The notes under the pieces were generated by a model. That model ran no database searches. It was not told the DNA's origin and worked only from the letters and a program-made list of their open reading frames with translations. Below are positions 56,849 through 64,000 of a stretch of 64,000 bases of DNA, piece after piece. The position numbers and the translations under genes are program-made. The DNA is taken from positions 37,013 through 101,012 of the forward strand of contig JAWKUK010000027.1 in the NCBI GenBank assembly GCA_041398605.1, written 5' to 3'. Each line of letters begins with the position of its first letter. Positions within the stretch are counted from its first letter, which is position 1. Origin of the DNA: JAWKUK01 sp041398605 (GTDB lineage Bacteria; Planctomycetota; UBA1135; GCA-002686595).

Positions 56849-56920
56849 GCGCCCGAGCCGTCCGCTGCGCCCGAGCCGTTGACTGAGCCCGAGCCGTTGG
56901 CTGAGCCCGAGCCGTCCGCC
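56849..56920. repeat. 18-bp tandem repeat, four copies
   Basis: Four in-frame units of the type G-C-G-C-C-C-G-A-G-C-C-G-T-(T/C)-(G/C)-G/A-C-T encode (A/E)-P-E-P-(S/L)-(A/T) repeats, a linker of the lectin-like protein. Confidence 0.8.
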
Positions 56921-57789
56921 TTGTCCGAGGCTCCGCCGCTGGAGACGTCGCTCCCTGAGGCGATCCGGGCCGCTGGCATGGACCATGCACTCGACCTCGA
57001 CGGTGTCGGACGCGCGAGGGCCGGACGCGCGGCCTCCGGCGAGCGCCGGAGCCGGCTACCACCGCGGCGATCGACTCGTTTGGCGCGGGTTCACTCTCCG
57101 CGGGATGGTCCTTCGAGTCGAGCGACCGTCGCAGCACATTCGCCTTGGACGGCGACGGCGTGCTGACCCTTTCGGTGCCGGCCGGCGTCGAGCACCAGTG
57201 GTTCACCGGATCGTCCGCGCCGGCCGTCCTGCGGCCCGCGCCGACCAGCGATTTCACCTTCCGCGCGCGCTTCGATTCGGATGTGCGCTCGGCCAGCGGC
57301 CATCGCCTGCAGGGGCTCGTCCTGGAGTCGCCTGACGGCGGCTTCCTGCGCTTCGAGCTGCTCGGGGCGGGCGCTCGGGTGCAAGCGTCTGCGTCCCTCG
57401 TCGAGGGCGGCCGCCTCACGCCGCTCGGCTGGCAGCGGGTCGCGTCCGAGGCGCCTTGGACCCTTGAGCTGGTCCGAGTCGGCGCGGAGATCGAGTGTTG
57501 TGTCCTCGACGCAGAGGGCGCGCGGACGACTGTCGCACGCGCCTCATTTGGGGGCGAGGGGGCGAATCACACGACTGTCACCTCCCCGGGGCAGCGCTCC
57601 GCGCGCATCGGAGTCTACGCTGGCAATGCGTTCGGCCAGGGCGCTCCCGAGCACACGGCCAAGGTCGGCGCGATCGAATTGCGGTAAGCGCCGCGGTCTC
57701 CCCCTGCAGTGGGCCTCCGCTCGCTGCCGCGCCTAGGCCGTCGGCCCGCTTGTACACCGAAGAACAGCCGGCGGTCGCTCGAGTCCACC

Positions 57790-59352
57790 ATGTCAGCTGC
57801 GCACCGGAACACCTCGCCAGAGGACCGCGACAGCGAGCCCCGTAACTCAGCGCAGCTGGAGGCGGGGCGCGTGCATTTCGGCGTGAAGTGGACCGCGATC
57901 TCGCTCTTCGCGCTGCGCTTCGGGCGGCTCTTCACGACCATCGTGCTTGCGCGCATTCTGACGCGCGAGATGTTCGGCCTCGTGACGCTCTCGATGGCGT
58001 TCATCATGGCCTTCCAAGCCTTGCGCGACGTCGGCTTCGGCCACGCGTACGTCCAGCGCAAGGGGCTCGGCCCCGAAGAGGACCAGCGCGCCGCGAGCAC
58101 GGTCTTCTGGGTGACCAGCGTCCTGAACGTCGGGATGTTCTGCGTCGGCTTTGCGATCGCTCCCTATGCAGCGGAGCAGTTCCCGAAGCTCGAGGGCTTG
58201 ACCCCGATCTTGCGCGGCACGTTCGCCGTGCTCTTGATCGAGGCGTTCTCGATGGCGCCGACGGCGATCCTGCAGAAGCGCCTCGACTTCGGGCACGTCG
58301 CAGCCGGTGAGATGGTCGGCGTCGCGCTGAACGCCGTGTTCTCGATCGCGCTGGCGTGCGCCGGCGCGGGGGCGTGGAGCATCGTGCTGGGGACGCTCGG
58401 CGCGCGCCTCTGTCAGACCCTGACGGTCATCCGCTTTGCCGCCTGGACGCCGCGCTGCGAGTTCGACCGCGGCCTCGCGCGCGAGATGTTCGGCTTCGGC
58501 AAGTACCTCTGGGGCACGTCGCTGCTCGGCGCTTCGAACAAGATCGTCGACAAGCTCTTGCTCGGCCGCATCGCGGGCGACGCGGCGCTCGGGGTCTACG
58601 GCAACGCCTACAACCTGTGCACGACCGCGTCGAAGCCGCTGTACTCGATTGTGCTGCGGGTCGCGTTCCCGACGATGTCGCGGATTCAGGACGACGTCGG
58701 CGCGCTGCGGGCCGGCTTCATGCGCGCGACCTCGGGCATCGCGCTCTTGACTGTGCCGCTGGCGGTCGGGCTCGCGCTCACGGCGTCCGACTTCGTCGTC
58801 ACGGTCTACGGCGCGAACTGGGCGGACATGGCGCCGCTGACGCGGGTGCTCGCGTTCTATGGCCTCGTGATGTCGATCGCCTCGGTCAGCGGCCCGGTCT
58901 TGATGGCGACCGGGCGCCCGAGGGCGCTCTTCTTCTTCACGCTCGCGGGGCAAGTCCTCTTGATCGGCCTCTTGGTCGCCGCCGGCGGGCACGGGACGCT
59001 CGGGATCGCGTGGGCGGTGCTCGTCGCGGCGCTCTTGGCGGAGGGCGCGGGCTTCATCTGGGCCGCGTCGCGCGTCGGCCTCGACTTGGCCGCGGCGTTT
59101 GCGCCGATCGCGCGCAGCGCGTCGGCGGCGCTCGTGATGGGCGCAGTCGTGCGCGGCGTGCAGTGGCTCGTGGGCGAAGCTGTACATCCTGCCCTCAGGC
59201 TTACGCTCGCGGTGATCGCCGGCGTCGCGACGTTCGGCGCCGCGGCCTACGCGCTCAACCGGCGCGACCTCGAGGACGCGCTGTCGGACTTGCGCTCGGT
59301 CGCGGGCGCCAAGGGCCGTGCGAAGGACGACCCCTCCGCGATCGGCGTTTGA
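57790..59352 (+). CDS. Wzx-like polysaccharide flippase (PST/MOP family)
   Basis: The protein has 520 residues from ATG 57790 (an earlier start is possible). About 12-14 hydrophobic segments are visible. Conserved N-terminal pattern VKWTAISLFALRFGRLFTTIVLARILTREMFGL, with the L-x-P/T-x-x-F-G-L signature, then FGFGKYLWGTSLLGASNKIVDKLLLGRIAG as in PST transporters. It should move lipid-linked oligosaccharide units across the inner membrane for exopolysaccharide assembly. It is the last gene of the export cluster; no polymerase (Wzy) gene was recognised in the window. Confidence 0.88.
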   Translation: MSAAHRNTSPEDRDSEPRNSAQLEAGRVHFGVKWTAISLFALRFGRLFTTIVLARILTREMFGLVTLSMAFIMAFQALRDVGFGHAYVQRKGLGPEEDQRAASTVFWVTSVLNVGMFCVGFAIAPYAAEQFPKLEGLTPILRGTFAVLLIEAFSMAPTAILQKRLDFGHVAAGEMVGVALNAVFSIALACAGAGAWSIVLGTLGARLCQTLTVIRFAAWTPRCEFDRGLAREMFGFGKYLWGTSLLGASNKIVDKLLLGRIAGDAALGVYGNAYNLCTTASKPLYSIVLRVAFPTMSRIQDDVGALRAGFMRATSGIALLTVPLAVGLALTASDFVVTVYGANWADMAPLTRVLAFYGLVMSIASVSGPVLMATGRPRALFFFTLAGQVLLIGLLVAAGGHGTLGIAWAVLVAALLAEGAGFIWAASRVGLDLAAAFAPIARSASAALVMGAVVRGVQWLVGEAVHPALRLTLAVIAGVATFGAAAYALNRRDLEDALSDLRSVAGAKGRAKDDPSAIGV

Positions 59353-59560
59353 CGCCGGCCAAGTGAAAACATGGTCGGCGTCGACCTCGAGGCCGCAACG
59401 TGGGCCATCGAGCGCGCGCTGGCGGCGGCATGGAACGTACACCGGGACTGGCTGTGTGCCAGCCCCGCTTCAGCGCGCACGGTCCCGCGCCGGACTCGGC
59501 GCGGTTCCTTGTTGACGTGGGGGCTGTGGCGAACGCCACGCGGCCAAAGAGTCAGGGAGA
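59353..59560. other. Gap between convergent genes
   Basis: The 208 bases hold no convincing gene or RNA. The open frames here show no family features. No clear terminator hairpin was found. Confidence 0.4.
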
Positions 59561-59908
59561 CTACAGCCAGCCGTTGACCACGTTCTTTGCCCGTGTGTAG
59601 CGGCCGTTTGAGTACTTCGTGCAGTAGTCGGCCCAGATGTGGTCGGCGCTGAATTGAAGGAAATCATACTTCTGCGACCACGACTTGTTCGGGTTGGTTT
59701 GATCCAACCACGACCGCGCCTGGAGTATGTGCGCCTGGGTGATCATGGCGCTCCAGATCGATCCAGAGCTGACATAGCGCGGAGTGGACCGACGTGGCCC
59801 GGTGAAGAGCGCGCTCTCCTGAGCGCAAGGGCTAGCCAGCCCTTCCATGGTCGGAAGTTGGGCGGGTCCAGCGAGCGGTGCTAGCGCGATCAGAATGGAC
59901 GGGAGCAT
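59561..59908 (-). CDS. Small secreted protein of unknown function
   Basis: The protein has 115 residues from ATG 59908. The N-terminus is a short signal peptide (LPSILIALAPLAGPAQ). The mature part is rich in aromatic residues and Asn/Gln (SWLDQTNPNKSWSQKYDF, then LQFSADHIWADYCTKYSNGR and AKNVVNGWL), and differs from its neighbours in lower Arg/Ala content. No family recognised. The frame is open to 60196, but the upstream part lacks features and would bury the signal. Confidence 0.5.
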   Translation of the reverse strand: MLPSILIALAPLAGPAQLPTMEGLASPCAQESALFTGPRRSTPRYVSSGSIWSAMITQAHILQARSWLDQTNPNKSWSQKYDFLQFSADHIWADYCTKYSNGRYTRAKNVVNGWL

Positions 59909-60405
59909 GAGCGGGGTCTTCTCGTGGGGGTGAGGAGGGAGAATGGAGCCGCGGGGCAAACGACCGAGTGCACGGCTCCGGGTGTTGTGCTGCGCTTCGA
60001 CACACCCTCGGGGCTGTCCCGGGGCAGGCGTGCGGATGGCGCGGTGAGAGATCGCTGACCGTCGACAGCCGCCGGTCCATGGCAGATCGTTCGAGGCACT
60101 CCGAGCGAGCCAGGTTTCTTTGGAATTGTCCGACGGCCCTCCTTCCGAGCGCTCCAAGGACCTTGGAATGAAGTCTCTTGGCTCGAGGGCGCTCATGTCC
60201 GTCGAGGCCTGAGCGATACCCGGACTCCGCTCGCAGCGAGCTGTTGCCCGAGAGTGGCCTGGCGCTGCACTCGCTAGCCGGGCGCCTCCGCGACAGCCGT
60301 GACAAGGCGTCTCGCAAGGCGTTCAAAGTGGTGACGGGCAAGACCCCGTCAGAGGTGCGGGACGCGCGTGAGGCTGGCTCTCGGCGGTGAAGGCCAGGCG
60401 CTGGT
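59909..60405. other. Intergenic region, 497 bases, possible AraC-type remnant
   Basis: No complete gene is seen. On the + strand 60290-60385 encodes DKASRKAFKVVTGKTPSEVR, which resembles the end of an AraC-family DNA-binding domain (R-x-F-K-x-x-T-G-x-T-P-S-E-x-R). There is no start, no first HTH, and the frame is short, so it may be a degraded fragment or chance. Confidence 0.35.
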
Positions 60406-62283
60406 TCAGGGCCACGTCGGCGTCCAGGTCTGGCCCGGCTCGAGGCGCAGCGCCTCTGGCGTGCGCCCCTCGAACTCGACGCGGTAGGCGCCTGTGGGCA
60501 CGCGACGGGTGAGCGCCTCCGATGTCGGGGGCAGGGAGGGCGCGATCACGATCGATGTTGCGCCGAAGTGCTCGCGCGTGAGCCGGAGTCGCGGCGCGCC
60601 GGCGCGCTCCTCTTGCGGAGCGAAGCGGACCGTGGCGCTCGGTCCGAGCTCGATCGCGCCGAGCGCGACAGCGGCGCCAGGTTCCAACGTGAACGCGTGC
60701 TCCGCGCTCCATAGGGCCGTCGCCGCGCCGATGGAGAGGACCCAAGTGCCCGCCGTCGCGCGCAGCTGCAGCGGGACGTCAAGGGCGCCGTAGGCGCCGA
60801 GCCGCACGCCGCGTCGTCGGTCGGGCTGCCACAGGCGCACCTCGCCAGCCGGCGCCTCGGCGGAGTCGAGCGGCTGGACCGTGAAGTCGACGAGGCCGGC
60901 CCACGTCTGCACCCACTCCGCGCTCGTCGCGACGTTGGTCTGGTGCTCGACCTCAGCCTCCGATCGCGACGGCACGCAGTGTGTCTCGCCAGCCGGCACG
61001 CCGAGCCCCGTGACTGCGAAGACATCGCTGCAATCCCCGACCGCGACACGCAGGCGCTCGCCGCTCGCGAGGGGCTCCAGCGTCGAATACTCGAGGCGAT
61101 AGCCCGAGCCCGGGAGGAAGTGCATGCGCGTGGTCTCGGCGTCGAGCACGCGCTCCTGGTGCATCCGGCACTCGAGCCGCGGCCCGCGCGAGATGCGCGG
61201 GCTGAAGTCGAACACCCCGCCCCGTTGCAGGGTCACCGCGAGGCGCGCCCCGCGCGCCGGGTGGCGCGGAAGGACGAGCTCGCCGAGCCCCGCACGCAGC
61301 ACGACCTCGGTGGCATCGACCTCGACGCGATAGCGGCCGTCGTGCCCCGTCCGCACGTGCGCGTAGGTCCAACCGTCCGGGCGCTCGACAGCGACCCGTA
61401 CCCCGGCGACGGGGTCGCCGCGCTCGTCGTCGACGCGGCCCTCCACCCGCGCGAGCGTCGGCGGGACGTCGCTCGCAGCCTCCGAGGTCCACTCCTCCGA
61501 GAGGACCTCGTAGACCTCGGAGCCGTCCGTCATCGGCTCGCCTGCGACGAACTCGGCGCGTCCACCTTGGTCCCAGGTGACGTCATGGAGGAGCAGGCCT
61601 GTGCGCGCGCTCTCCTTGCGTTCAGCGCCGTCGGACAGGTCGCGCAGGTCACCCACGTCCCAGTCGCCGACGAGCGAGGCGCTCGACGCGACTCGACGCC
61701 CCGGGGCGCCAGCGTCGGCCAGCGGCGGTCGCAGCTCCATGTAGCCGTCAGGGTCGGGCAGGTACGCGGGCGCGAGCACGAGCTCGAGCTCCGAGCGCCC
61801 GTCCGCATCGACGAGGAGCCGCCGCAGCCCGGTCAGGCTGTGGCCTGACCTGCGCTGAGCCTCGACGACGAGCTCCGCAGGCCACATCGATGCGCGCCAC
61901 GAGAACTCGAGGCGCCCGCGCTCGTCGGTCGTGCCGATCAAGTTCAGCGCGTGGAGCGGCGGCGCGGCCAGGACGCGCACACCCGGCGCAGGCACGCCGT
62001 CGACGTCGGTCGCGAACACCGCCAGAGTCGCGACGGGGCCGTCATCGTGTGCGGGGGGCGGCGCGGGCGCGTCTGGCTCGACCTCGTTGCTCGCGCGGCG
62101 CGCGGGCGCCTCGACGCCTGCGAGCGCCGCAGGCGCAGCCTCGATCGGCGCCTGACGGGGCGCCTTCGGCGCCAGCGCCTCCCGCCCGCCCTCGGGAGCG
62201 TCGGTGAGCCACCACGCACCTGCGAGCGCGCCGCAGAGGACGAGCAGCGCGCCGAGCGCCGCGGAGCTGCGAGGGGTCCGCAT
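60406..62283 (-). CDS. Membrane-anchored protein with carboxypeptidase-regulatory-like repeats
   Basis: The protein has 625 residues from ATG 62283. One N-terminal hydrophobic segment (ALGALLVLCGALAGAWWL), an Ala/Pro-rich linker, then beta-sandwich repeats of the carboxypeptidase-regulatory kind: FATDVDGVPAPGVRVLAAPP, RVEGRVDDERGDPVAGVRVA, GHDGRYRVEVDATEVVL, RVPTGAYRVEFEGRTPEALR. The organisation resembles the exported half of the sigma fusion at 894-3707, without the sigma part. Function is probably structural or sensory on the outside of the cell membrane. A gap of 54 bases separates it from the HEAT-repeat gene upstream. Confidence 0.7.
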   Translation of the reverse strand: MRTPRSSAALGALLVLCGALAGAWWLTDAPEGGREALAPKAPRQAPIEAAPAALAGVEAPARRASNEVEPDAPAPPPAHDDGPVATLAVFATDVDGVPAPGVRVLAAPPLHALNLIGTTDERGRLEFSWRASMWPAELVVEAQRRSGHSLTGLRRLLVDADGRSELELVLAPAYLPDPDGYMELRPPLADAGAPGRRVASSASLVGDWDVGDLRDLSDGAERKESARTGLLLHDVTWDQGGRAEFVAGEPMTDGSEVYEVLSEEWTSEAASDVPPTLARVEGRVDDERGDPVAGVRVAVERPDGWTYAHVRTGHDGRYRVEVDATEVVLRAGLGELVLPRHPARGARLAVTLQRGGVFDFSPRISRGPRLECRMHQERVLDAETTRMHFLPGSGYRLEYSTLEPLASGERLRVAVGDCSDVFAVTGLGVPAGETHCVPSRSEAEVEHQTNVATSAEWVQTWAGLVDFTVQPLDSAEAPAGEVRLWQPDRRRGVRLGAYGALDVPLQLRATAGTWVLSIGAATALWSAEHAFTLEPGAAVALGAIELGPSATVRFAPQEERAGAPRLRLTREHFGATSIVIAPSLPPTSEALTRRVPTGAYRVEFEGRTPEALRLEPGQTWTPTWP

Positions 62284-62337
62284 GCGCCGTACGTTACCCG
62301 ACGCCCTGCGCCGCGCGCAGGACGGCGGGCTGCGTCG

Positions 62338-64000
62338 TCACTGGTCCGCCTGCGCGGCGCGGCGGTACAGGAGGTCGAGGGCCTCGAGCGCCGCCTTCTT
62401 CTCCGCGGCCGAGCCGCTCCCGACCAGGCCCACGAGGCGCGGGACCTCCGCCGTCGCGCCGAGGATCGCGAGCCCTCGGATCGCTTGGACGCGGACGTCC
62501 TCCGTCGGGTCGTCGAGCAGCGTGAGCGTCTCTTCGATCGCGCGCGCGCGGTCGTCCTCCGGCGTGCTCGTGCGGGCGAGGCGCGCCGCAAGCTCGCGCG
62601 ACAATGCGATCGTCTCCAGGCGCTTCACCAGCTCTTCGCGCAGGCCATGCGATCGGGTGGTCGCCGCGATCGTCGCCAACCGCGCGGCCGACTCCTCACC
62701 GGCGACGGCAAGCGCGCGCTCGATCAGCGCCTTGATCTCCCACTCGCTCGATCCTGTATAGCGGGCGAGAGAATCGAGCACCTGGTCGCCGAGGATGTCG
62801 ACCAGCTCCGTGTCCCCTGCGAGCTTCGCGGCCAGCGCGAGGTCGTCCCAGCGCGGGTTGTCCTTCAGCCAGTTGCGCGCGAGCTTCGGGCGATAGAGCG
62901 CAGGGTCCTGGATCATCGCCTTCAACAGGTAGTACTGCATGGGGGCGAACCTCGACGCAGCGTCGGCGCCCGCCGCAACGACACGCCGCTCGAGGGCGTC
63001 AACGACGGACCGGGCGAGCTCCCGCGGATAGCCCTCTTGTGGGGGCTTGGGGGCGGACAGCACGTCCAACGCCTCGTCGGACAGCCGTGGGGAGGCCAGG
63101 AGCTCGCCGAGCAGCGACAGCGCCGCCGACGGCGCCTTTGACGCTGCGGTCGAGGCCCATCCAATGGACTGTTGCAGCGTCCCTAGGTCACCGCCTGCGA
63201 GCTCTTCGAGCGCCGCGCGCACGGCCGCGCGCGGCGCGACGTTCGCAGGCTCTGCCGTGATGAGGGCCGCGTTGAGCACAACACGGGTGCGCGGATCGGG
63301 GTCGTCGCCCTGGAGCGCCGCGCGCAGCGCGTCAGCGGCAGGAGCCCAGTCGGTGTTCAGCAGCGCTTGCCAGACGCGCTCGGGGTCGGCCTCGATCATC
63401 GCGCGCAGCGCCCTGAGCGCGCTGTCCGGACCCAAGTCGGTCATCAAGGACACCTCGGGCGCCTTGTTGCCCAACCTGCCCGGGGGCCCTGCTACGATCG
63501 TCTTGGCCCACTCGACTTGCGGAGGCCCTCCGACGATCAGGCGGACGTACTTTGCGTCTTGCGTCTCGTCGTCGGCGGAAGCGAGCGTCGTCACGAGCCC
63601 GTCAAGGTATCGCATGAGGTCCTCGGGGTCGTCGGGGCGCGCCTGATAGGACTGCAGGACCTCACCGAGCGCGTCTCGCAGCGACTTGGACCGGCGCAGC
63701 GTCGTGAACGCGGCCTCGCGCACCGGCGGCCACGGCGATCGCAGCAGGGAGAGCGCCGCTCGCGCGCGTTCGCTGGTCGAGCCTTTCGCCCGGTCGAGCC
63801 AGCTTACGGCCCGCGAGAGATCCGGGGCGAACTCGGCGCTGAGCGCCGCATCGGGCGCTGTGCTGAGCTGCCCGAAGAGCGCCTCGAGCTCGGCGACCGT
63901 GAACGGTGATTGCCCGCTACGGTTCAGGTGGTCTTGGATCGACACGTAGAGCGCGCGGCGCACGGCCGGCGAGGCGTCCCGAACGAGCGCGCGCCACGGG
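62338..64000 (-). CDS. HEAT-repeat protein, 5' end outside the window
   Basis: The frame stays open to the window edge on the minus strand, with repeat-like sequence (ALVRDASPAVRRALYVSIQD) continuing past the first possible start at 63963. At least 553 residues are visible, with helical repeats (ARAALSLLRSPWPPVREAAF, DDPTEDVRVQAIRGLAILGA) typical for HEAT/Armadillo proteins. Such proteins act as scaffolds or enzyme partners. The start and any signal peptide are not visible. The stop lies 54 bases before the next gene in the same direction. Confidence 0.75.
   Translation of the reverse strand, partial: PWRALVRDASPAVRRALYVSIQDHLNRSGQSPFTVAELEALFGQLSTAPDAALSAEFAPDLSRAVSWLDRAKGSTSERARAALSLLRSPWPPVREAAFTTLRRSKSLRDALGEVLQSYQARPDDPEDLMRYLDGLVTTLASADDETQDAKYVRLIVGGPPQVEWAKTIVAGPPGRLGNKAPEVSLMTDLGPDSALRALRAMIEADPERVWQALLNTDWAPAADALRAALQGDDPDPRTRVVLNAALITAEPANVAPRAAVRAALEELAGGDLGTLQQSIGWASTAASKAPSAALSLLGELLASPRLSDEALDVLSAPKPPQEGYPRELARSVVDALERRVVAAGADAASRFAPMQYYLLKAMIQDPALYRPKLARNWLKDNPRWDDLALAAKLAGDTELVDILGDQVLDSLARYTGSSEWEIKALIERALAVAGEESAARLATIAATTRSHGLREELVKRLETIALSRELAARLARTSTPEDDRARAIEETLTLLDDPTEDVRVQAIRGLAILGATAEVPRLVGLVGSGSAAEKKAALEALDLLYRRAAQADQ

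Larger units (their letters stand above)
56021..57687 (+). pseudogene. Secreted lectin-like (DUF1349-type) protein, frameshifted
   Basis: Two frames together form one protein. Frame 2 (56021-about 57010) encodes a signal peptide (SIAFAGVVFGFVMVALNGFAA), a beta-sandwich (FEFAATFARAPLPGGEAFSL, DFIEIPVGSEFELVLRRDL), and a Pro/Glu repeat region. Frame 1 (about 57060-57687) continues with IDSFGAGSLSAGWSFESSDR and a second beta-sandwich (FTFRARFDSD, GLVLESPDGGFLRFELLG, IGVYAGNAFG) as in DUF1349/concanavalin-like domains. The frame 1 part has no good start of its own. The net shift is -1 within 57000-57070; two compensating-type changes are possible. It could be an assembly error, a recent mutation or, less likely, programmed shifting. 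Location in the exopolysaccharide cluster suggests glycan binding. Confidence 0.65.

Overview
The window is about 70% G+C, densely coded, and reads as chromosomal DNA of a planctomycete-like bacterium. The lineage is inferred from several things seen together: three ECF sigma factors (one fused through a membrane segment to an exported region), a Pkn2-type kinase beside one of them, large secreted proteins with carboxypeptidase-regulatory-like repeats or PPC-like domains, a CRTAC1/UnbV lipoprotein, and a shared C-terminal module ending in V-x-F-Q on two secreted proteins. No rRNA, tRNA or CRISPR array was recognised.

Layout. 1-9196 (+): the end of a secreted protein, a sigma/membrane/exported-domain fusion, then a PLP aminotransferase, a small membrane protein, a GT4 glycosyltransferase with a coiled-coil tail and a GT2 glycosyltransferase. 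9221-13084 (-): a giant AsmA-like protein, divergent from a tiny lysine-tailed bacterial histone (13291-13548, +). 13715-25741 (-): a long housekeeping and envelope run, in transcription order a CorC-like membrane protein, recO, a BamD-like lipoprotein, an LptE-like lipoprotein, ftsH, folP, a CdaA-CdaR fusion, glmM and tsaB; most junctions overlap or are only a few bases wide. 26119-38059: an ECF sigma factor, then two coupled exported proteins (the larger ending in a kinase-like domain), then an ECF sigma / beta-helix protein / Ser-Thr kinase cassette and two unknown proteins. 38559-46964 (+): a PPC-like secreted protein, a decayed insertion sequence with perfect 22-bp terminal inverted repeats, hutI, a formylglycine-generating-enzyme-like secreted protein and hisS. 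47019-52756: a four-S1-domain protein, an SDR-type protein, a DUF445 protein and a long CRTAC1/UnbV-thioredoxin lipoprotein interrupted by one in-frame UGA. 52887-59352 (+): exopolysaccharide export genes (Wza-like, Wzc-like, degenerate CpsD-like, a frameshifted lectin-like protein, Wzx-like flippase). 59561-64000 (-): a small secreted protein, a second carboxypeptidase-regulatory-like protein and a truncated HEAT-repeat protein.

The most striking observations are: (i) the UGA at 51662-51664, where I expect a cysteine in homologues, followed 18 nt later by a small hairpin with a G-first loop, which makes it a candidate selenocysteine codon in a VCBS-UnbV-thioredoxin lipoprotein; (ii) the lysine-tailed singlet histone; (iii) the membrane-anchored sigma factor fused to an exported region of about 700 residues; (iv) a single-chain CdaA-CdaR next to glmM; (v) an exported 1340-residue protein with a protein-kinase-like C-terminal domain. 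All family assignments come from reading motifs by eye; no database search was run.
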